From Gerris lacustris (taxonomy: Eukaryota > Arthropoda > Insecta > Hemiptera > Gerridae), in contig OX578285.1 in assembly GCA_951217055.1 (NCBI GenBank), forward strand, positions 59,617,102 through 59,681,101: DNA of 64,000 nt, in the 5' to 3' direction. The notes below the pieces were generated by a model, which worked only from the letters and a program-made list of their open reading frames with translations, ran no database searches and had not been told where the DNA came from. Positions within the stretch are counted from its first letter, which is position 1; every line of letters starts with the position of its first letter. A program made the translations under genes and the position numbers. This document shows positions 46,401 through 64,000 of this stretch, piece by piece.

Positions 46401-49400
46401 GCTTGTTATTAATTTTATAATTTTTACAAATATTTAGTCAATAGTTTAAAAATTGTTAATCTTGCATGAAAAAAACTTGAAAAATTGAGAAAGTCTTGAT
46501 AATGCTTATTAGTAAAGTCATGATTAAGTACATCATAAACAACATGTACCTATACTAATCCTGTAAACTGTTTTCAAAATAGAAAAAAACGTTTAGTTAC
46601 TTAAGATAAATCAAAAAAGAAACAAATATGTCCTTATAGAACTAGTCAAAAATGGTATATATTATTCAACTATTATGGTAAACTGGAAAAGTGAATTGTA
46701 CGGTGCTGTTTACAGAATCGAAGTACAAAATTAATTTTTTTTGTCCTAGAATTTTTAAAGGGGACTCCCTCCCGCTTCGCAGTGCTCCGCTCATTTTCTG
46801 AAGAAAAACAACCTGGTAACCTTTAGGCCGTCCGCACACGGGGCGATAGGCAAGAGATACAACTGCAATACGATATCGCCACCCTGTTTCTTCCTAGGTA
46901 AAGGAGTAGGGACCCACCAACAGAGCGATAGGGAGGCAATCAGTCGGCGATACACTCAGCGGGTGCGATACATGCAATACGGGCGACCTGCAAGGAAGCC
47001 ACTTTTAAGCGATATTGCAGGTGTTGCATTTGTTATATGATTTTTTAAATAAATAAATAAATAAATCTTTATTTCCACCATTTATAACAATAAGTAAATT
47101 TACGTTTCATACAAAGTGCAAAGATGAGGACCCTCAGAAAGTGTTTTTACACCTAGAGGGAGGGCCCCGTCTCTATATTGTTCTATTATACGCTGTTTTG
47201 TTATATGACTATTTCTTTATTATTTTATTTTATTTATTTATTTGTAAAATTTATAAAACTGTATATTTATTACTTGTTTATTTGTTATACTTGTTTTTGT
47301 TATTTTTTTATTCTTTATAAGTTCTTTGGTTTTATTCTTATTCATAAAATTATCTTTCATTTTTACATCAATATTTGTTATTCTATATTTTATAATTGAA
47401 ATGAGTTAAATATCTTCTATTCTCTAGTTATGTTGCTCTAGTTATGTTTCAAGTGTTGCTCTAGTTATGTTGCTTTATTTTTTTCTTAAACATATTTATG
47501 TTATTAATATTTTTGAATGAAGCTGGCAGTCTGTTGTAATAATGTGGTCCTAAGTAAGTGGCGTGTCTTTGTTTGGTGGTTGTACAGCAAAGTGGAGTTT
47601 TATAAGTTTTCTGTCTTTGTGATCTAGTAGAGTAAGTGTGAGGAAGGTTGGTAAATTATTATTAAATTAAATTAAATTAAAATAAATATTATTAAATAAT
47701 GTATTAATACGGATTTTTCGTAAAGTGATTTTATTGACAGTACATTAGATTTAGAATACGTTAACGCGGAAAATTTTATATGTCTATTTGTTATATGATT
47801 TTACCCTCACGGAGTATTCCAGAAATGATGTGACTGAGATAATCCGTTTAGGTTTTTTTTAATTATTTTATAAAACAAATAAAAAAATGAATGGAAGCAT
47901 CATTATATTTAATTTTATGACTAAAATTTAAATAAATTAACTTTAATAATGAAGATTAGTAATTACTTGAAAAAATAACTAAAAAGGGAAAATAAAGTTA
48001 AAGAAATATGTGTTTAGCTTGTAATTAAATAAAACTAATATAAAAACAAATAAATAAATTCATTGTTATCATTAATATAAAATACATATATACGAGTATA
48101 GATGACTACATTTTCCTTTATTTATTTGAAATTAAGTTTTTATTTTTCGATTATGTTTTTTTCCTATTAAATAAAATAATAAACAGGTCAAGTGTGTGCT
48201 AGTCAGCACACAGCGAGGGTCCGTAGGCCACACTATACAGTGTTTAACTGTAAAGTTTCTAAACAGTGTTTTTTTAAAATGCTAAAAAGCTTACTTTAAA
48301 CCATTCTAAGGGTCTAATATTCTCAAAACACACTCTGTATTTTTTTGCCACTGAACCGGACTACAACCATATAAATCCATCGAAAAGACCATAATTATAA
48401 AAAACCGTATTTTGTCAATAAAAAATAAAATAATATTTTTTTCGAAATTTCCAAAAAGTGGTATCTTTACTTTTGGTCGAAGAATGTTCAGGAATTTTTT
48501 CAGATTTTTTGCACTTCACATAAGCGAGATAGAGGGGGGGGGGACACGTTTCAAACCCGCTTCAAACTCGCCTACGCTCGCCCTATCAAAGTTATAACCA
48601 AAGAATTATATACTTTTGTAATCAGCTCGACATACCCTTTCATATGATATCCCTCACGGTGTCGAAAAAAAAAAAAAAATTTAACCCTTAAGTCTTTTTA
48701 CCCTAATTTTTTTGAAATTTTTTTTTTTTAAGTCGCTATATTTTTAAAATATGTGCGCAGGTACAAGACACATACATGCCAAATTTCAAAGTGATCAGAC
48801 GAAAGGTGTAGCCGTGAGAGCACGCGAGAGGACAGACAGCCAGACACACGCAGGAAAATATAAGGGTCCTTGGTTTTTCCTACGGACCCTAAAAATGGGC
48901 ACTTCTTTAAAATGTTACTCACATTATAAGAAAATAAAAGAGAGTAACAATCTAAAAAGGTGACGGAATGTTCTTCTTTAGACTGTTACTCCCCTTATAC
49001 AAACAAAATTGATTGGACTAAACATTTCTTTGACAAAATTATTAATATTCTCCTCAAAGATTACTGCAATCATTATATTTCGTAATTTTTATTATCTGTT
49101 TAAACTTATAACTAATTACATAATAACACATTGAAAATTAATAAAATTAACAGAGTTTCAGGTATGAGTTGACAACAAAATATCGCCCCGTGTGCGGATG
49201 CCCTGTTTTTAGATCGCCGATATCGGCGATATCGCATTGCTGTTGTACGGCTTTCATATCGCCCCGTGTGCGGACGGCCTTAGACCTTACGCTTGGTCAA
49301 CTTTATAGTATTGGGCAAAAAAGAACAACAACGATTAAAATCATCGATCAAAGATAAAAAAAAAAGATGACATTTAAAATCAAAGATTTTAAGTCCATTA

Positions 49401-49749
49401 ACAAGATAACCTTGTCCTTTGAGACATGCGGAATTAATGAAAATTTAAAGATACAGATTATTTATTTGTTTATTATTCTAATGAATATAATTATACGAAG
49501 ATGATGAGGTTATCTTGGAGGATATAACTCACAATTTCAATGAGTAAACAAATAAATGTTGAAAACATATTTCCCTTATTTTTTTCGTTGAGTGTGAAAC
49601 ATGATGCATCAAACTACATAAACATATTAATTATCTGTTGCACATACCTCTCTAAGTTTTTCAACGGCAAGTTCGATATTACGGTCTATTTCCGTCTTCT
49701 TGTCATTCCATTCCTTCAATATCATTTTTTCCATTTCTTCCGGGCTCAT
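40305..49749 (-). CDS. Five-exon gene for an unrecognised 142-residue protein
   Basis: Coding exons on the minus strand are 49749-49648, 43063-42964, 40588-40497 and 40439-40305, preceded by a 5' UTR exon ending at 49835. The 429-nt CDS ends in TAA. Donors are GTATGT, GTAAGT and GTAATA; acceptors end in CAG or AG. Phases agree at every junction (0, 1, 0). The protein starts MSPEEMEKMILKEWNDKK, a charged helix that may be a coiled coil. It then has LNVDLSTLQDTDVCSDQD, a hydrophobic helical middle with TEFLILLECMVQLAYYAY, then RVSQYELHSLLRDYKIKK and an acidic tail SEDDLSPTIEDEEPDEN. There is no signal peptide, and I recognise no family. Introns 2 and 3 hold several transposons. It is divergent from the PCTAIRE kinase gene. 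Confidence 0.75.
40497..40588 (-). CDS. Unrecognised gene, third coding exon
   Basis: 92 nt encoding ILDFSGTEFLILLECM followed by VQLAYYAYKPGKNL. The donor is CTG|GTAATA. The acceptor AATGCAG at 40589-40595 has a weak pyrimidine tract. It was chosen because it restores phase; the alternative AG at ~40597 does not. Confidence 0.65.
40665..41225 (+). mobile_element. Possible THAP-like small gene in a TIR-like element
   Basis: The flanks contain inverted motifs: GTGTGACGTCACTTACGTAA at 40678, against TGACGTCACAGC...TTACGTAACC at ~41168-41210, and GGCTCATAACAAA against TTTGTTATGAGCC. Inside, an ATG at 40819 opens MSECFKFGCNHRALKDKC, then HFYRNTNPFSVWRNIYR, followed by the donor GTAAGT. A second exon at ~41032-41103 continues in phase to a TAG. 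The Cys/His/Trp spacing recalls a truncated THAP zinc finger, found in P-type transposases. It lies in an intron of the minus-strand gene. Confidence 0.4.
41689..41870 (-). mobile_element. Family S SINE, copy 3, with tRNA-like head
   Basis: On the minus strand, 41858-41780 folds as a tRNA-like cloverleaf. It has a 7-bp acceptor (TTCAGTA with TGCTGAA), D arm GCTCAGTTGGTAGAGT (A box), anticodon stem CTTTA/TAAAG with loop CTGGAAA, and B box GGTTTGAATCC. The T stem is mismatched. The SINE body and the hairpin tail (ATTCATACTACGG) follow, so it is a SINE, not a tRNA gene. Confidence 0.75.
41960..42511 (+). pseudogene. R1-clade LINE, RT fragment
   Basis: The 174-codon frame 41987-42511 carries WKVRRLVLVSKGKGDPEQPS, SYRPLCMQDTAGKVFEKLI, LSPSQYGFRAGLSTIDAI, and VLLVTLDVKNTFNSARWCDM (motif A, with N where R1 elements usually have A). 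YLQRIVDDYLRDRVL follows. These are diagnostic of R1-clade reverse transcriptases. It ends before motif B/C; the flanks are unrelated. It lies in an intron of the minus-strand gene in the opposite orientation. Confidence 0.9.
42964..43063 (-). CDS. Unrecognised gene, second coding exon
   Basis: 100 nt with acceptor TTTTTTTTACAG and donor GTAAGT, both strong. Encodes LNVDLSTLQDTDVCSDQD followed by IFTFELVQEALLDLI plus one base. Confidence 0.75.
43231..44040. mobile_element. Complex foldback element
   Basis: Starts CAGGGTGGTCC at 43231. The stretch 43380-43560 (with CTATCTCCAATATTTTGCCC) is mirrored at 43850-44035. The stretch 43275-43375 (GTTTTCATGCAATCGCC) recurs directly at 43590-43680 and inverted at 43750-43840. 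Direct and inverted copies of two modules thus form an ~800-bp structure. The two short ORFs are translations of it. Confidence 0.75.
44460..45525. mobile_element. Foldback element with 201-bp near-identical arms
   Basis: 44460-44660 and 45325-45525 are reverse complements with only a few mismatches. One is GATA in the left arm where the right arm has GAAA in CTAGGCGAAAGC. The arm contains ACTGATGAAGC followed by GCTTAGGCTCCCTAGGC, which can form a 7-bp stem. The 664-bp centre is AT-rich and has no coding frame longer than 65 codons. Confidence 0.88.
46826..49279. mobile_element. Harbinger-like transposon relic, 2454 bp
   Basis: Inverted ends GGCCGTCCGCACACGGGGCG at 46826 and CGCCCCGTGTGCGGACGGCC ending at 49279 are perfect. 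TTA flanks both sides (46823-46825, 49280-49282), the target duplication typical of PIF/Harbinger. A second inner copy of the end lies at ~49183-49199. No transposase was recognised; the interior contains AT-rich DNA, an AAAT run (47047-47067) and family A copy 7. Confidence 0.8.
48180..48892 (+). mobile_element. Family A repeat, copy 7
   Basis: Full copy with outer hairpin (GTGTGCTAGTCAGCACACAG), AGGGTCCGTAGGCC, the G tract at 48534-48543, and a right end CCTACGGACCCT. Nested in the Harbinger-like element. Confidence 0.8.
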
Positions 49750-49754
49750 TTTGC
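49648..49754 (-). CDS. Unrecognised gene, first coding exon
   Basis: The acceptor TTTCAG is followed by GCAAA and the ATG at 49749. 34 codons end in AGAGAG before the donor GTATGT. The start lies five bases into the exon, so the upstream exon is untranslated. Confidence 0.75.
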
Positions 49755-49834
49755 CTGAAATCATACAAAGGGTACAGAAAGTGTAGAAGCGATTGTAAAA
49801 GTATCTTTTAAAACACTGTTATCGAATAACTTAC

Positions 49835-50040
49835 TGTGAAAATGACGAAAATCAACAAGAAAATTGGTATCGGGCACGAGTTCGAATTAAACCGCTAGAT
49901 ACGACTCCGCTCACGCTCACCGACACGATCTTTATGAGCTTTGTGATGGAGGCATGGAGGTTAGATGGAGATATAGCCGCCACAACACTTGTTTCATCCC
50001 TAGGCACAACTCGACGACTGTTCGCAAAGTAAAGCACTAC
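49835..50040 (-). other. Probable 5' UTR exon of the unrecognised gene
   Basis: On the minus strand this segment ends in TTTTCACA before a consensus donor GTAAGT at 49834. It is less AT-rich than its surroundings. A 61-codon frame (50037-49852) ends in a stop before the donor, so it could only be an upstream ORF. The transcription start is not determined. Confidence 0.55.
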
Positions 50041-50529
50041 TTTTTTTCACTGATGGGTTTTCGAACGCAAACCTGTGTTGCTTTTCTTTTCACAGGAGTA
50101 CAGGAGTTTATCAATAGGGAACCCGTTCATTAAAATTAATAAATTTCGCTATTATTCTTTTGATTTTTTTTCATAACAATGTGACACTAAATAGTTTTTA
50201 TCGAGCTTTTGAAGAAACTATTAAGGTATTTAAGGTGCCGGTTTCAGTTAATTTTCATATTCTATTTAAAGTTTTCAGTTTTTTTCTCAGTTTGCTGGCT
50301 CTTTCGCTTACGTCCTTTCCTATAGTTTTTTTTTTTTGATAAAACAAAATAAATTTCGATTCGTATTTCGTACAAAAGTGATTTGTTATAATAATTTTAT
50401 AGTTTGTTTATGTATCGTTTATAGTTACCATTATCGCATTTATTTTTGTATTCTAATTAAACGATTTTTTCCCCCTTTTCTACCTTATCTCATGTTTTTC
50501 GTATTGTCGGATCTATTTAAACGAAATTT
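50041..50529. promoter_or_regulatory. Divergent promoter region between two genes
   Basis: Lies between the minus-strand 5' UTR exon and the kinase start codon on the plus strand. It is free of the repeats that fill the rest of the locus. No TATA or initiator could be singled out in such AT-rich DNA. Confidence 0.5.

Positions 50530-64000
<13,471 letters not shown>

Noticed and set aside
47178..47399. 73-codon Phe/Tyr/Ile-rich ORF, membrane-like
   Set aside because: It lies in low-complexity T-rich DNA inside a transposon; the hydrophobicity reflects base composition.
49852..50037. 61-codon ORF as the N-terminus of the unrecognised gene
   Set aside because: It stops before the donor at 49834, so it cannot be joined in frame to the 49749 start; treated as 5' UTR.

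Overview
The window is AT-rich eukaryotic DNA with split genes, canonical GT..AG introns and dense, nested transposable elements. Gypsy elements of the 17.6/297 type (serine-tRNA-like primer site, insertion into TATA), R1 and Jockey LINEs, mariner, Tigger/pogo, hAT and Polinton relics point to an arthropod, most likely an insect. The order cannot be fixed from the sequence. Nothing bacterial is present.

Three host loci are supported. (1) At 20534-21943 (+) lies an uninterrupted 469-codon cyclin B3 reading frame with no introns. (2) At 50530-64000 (+) seven exons join in frame into the first ~320 residues of a PCTAIRE-type cyclin-dependent kinase (CDK16/17/18 family); the gene runs off the right edge. 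(3) At 40305-~50040 (-) a five-exon gene encodes a 142-residue acidic-tailed protein that I do not recognise. Its exons are short and three of its four coding exons fall below or are blurred in simple ORF scans, but all splice phases agree. Genes 2 and 3 are divergent, with start codons ~780 bp apart and an apparent shared promoter region around 50045-50529.

Region by region: 1-5.7 kb holds direct and tandem repeats, a 572-bp mariner relic, an inverted pair of a repeat with a tRNA-like half, and LINE debris. 6.2-10.05 kb holds two copies of one Gypsy gag, the second running on into protease and RT. 7.0-8.04 kb is duplicated at 14.43-15.47 kb. 11.3-13.3 kb is a long-arm foldback element split by a 5'-truncated LINE with a 397-codon RT frame. 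18.9-22.3 kb is a repeat tract interrupted by the cyclin locus. 22.5-24.4 kb has a tRNA-derived SINE palindrome, an AT array and two Polinton DNA polymerase pieces in opposite orientation. 24.6-25.3 kb is a 172-bp tandem repeat. 25416-31441 is a complete-ended young LTR retrotransposon (LTRs differ at 1 of 229 positions) with gag and protease but no recognisable pol. 31.4-40 kb is repeats and LINE ends. The introns of genes 2 and 3 are filled with a Harbinger-like element, two foldbacks, an R1 fragment, a Tigger relic that nearly fills one intron, a tRNA/5S chimeric SINE and two nested hAT elements with intact target duplications.

A recurrent ~650-730 bp repeat (called family A here, ends AGGGTCCGTAGGC / GCCTACGGACCCT) occurs nine times. 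It is the source of many meaningless short ORFs.
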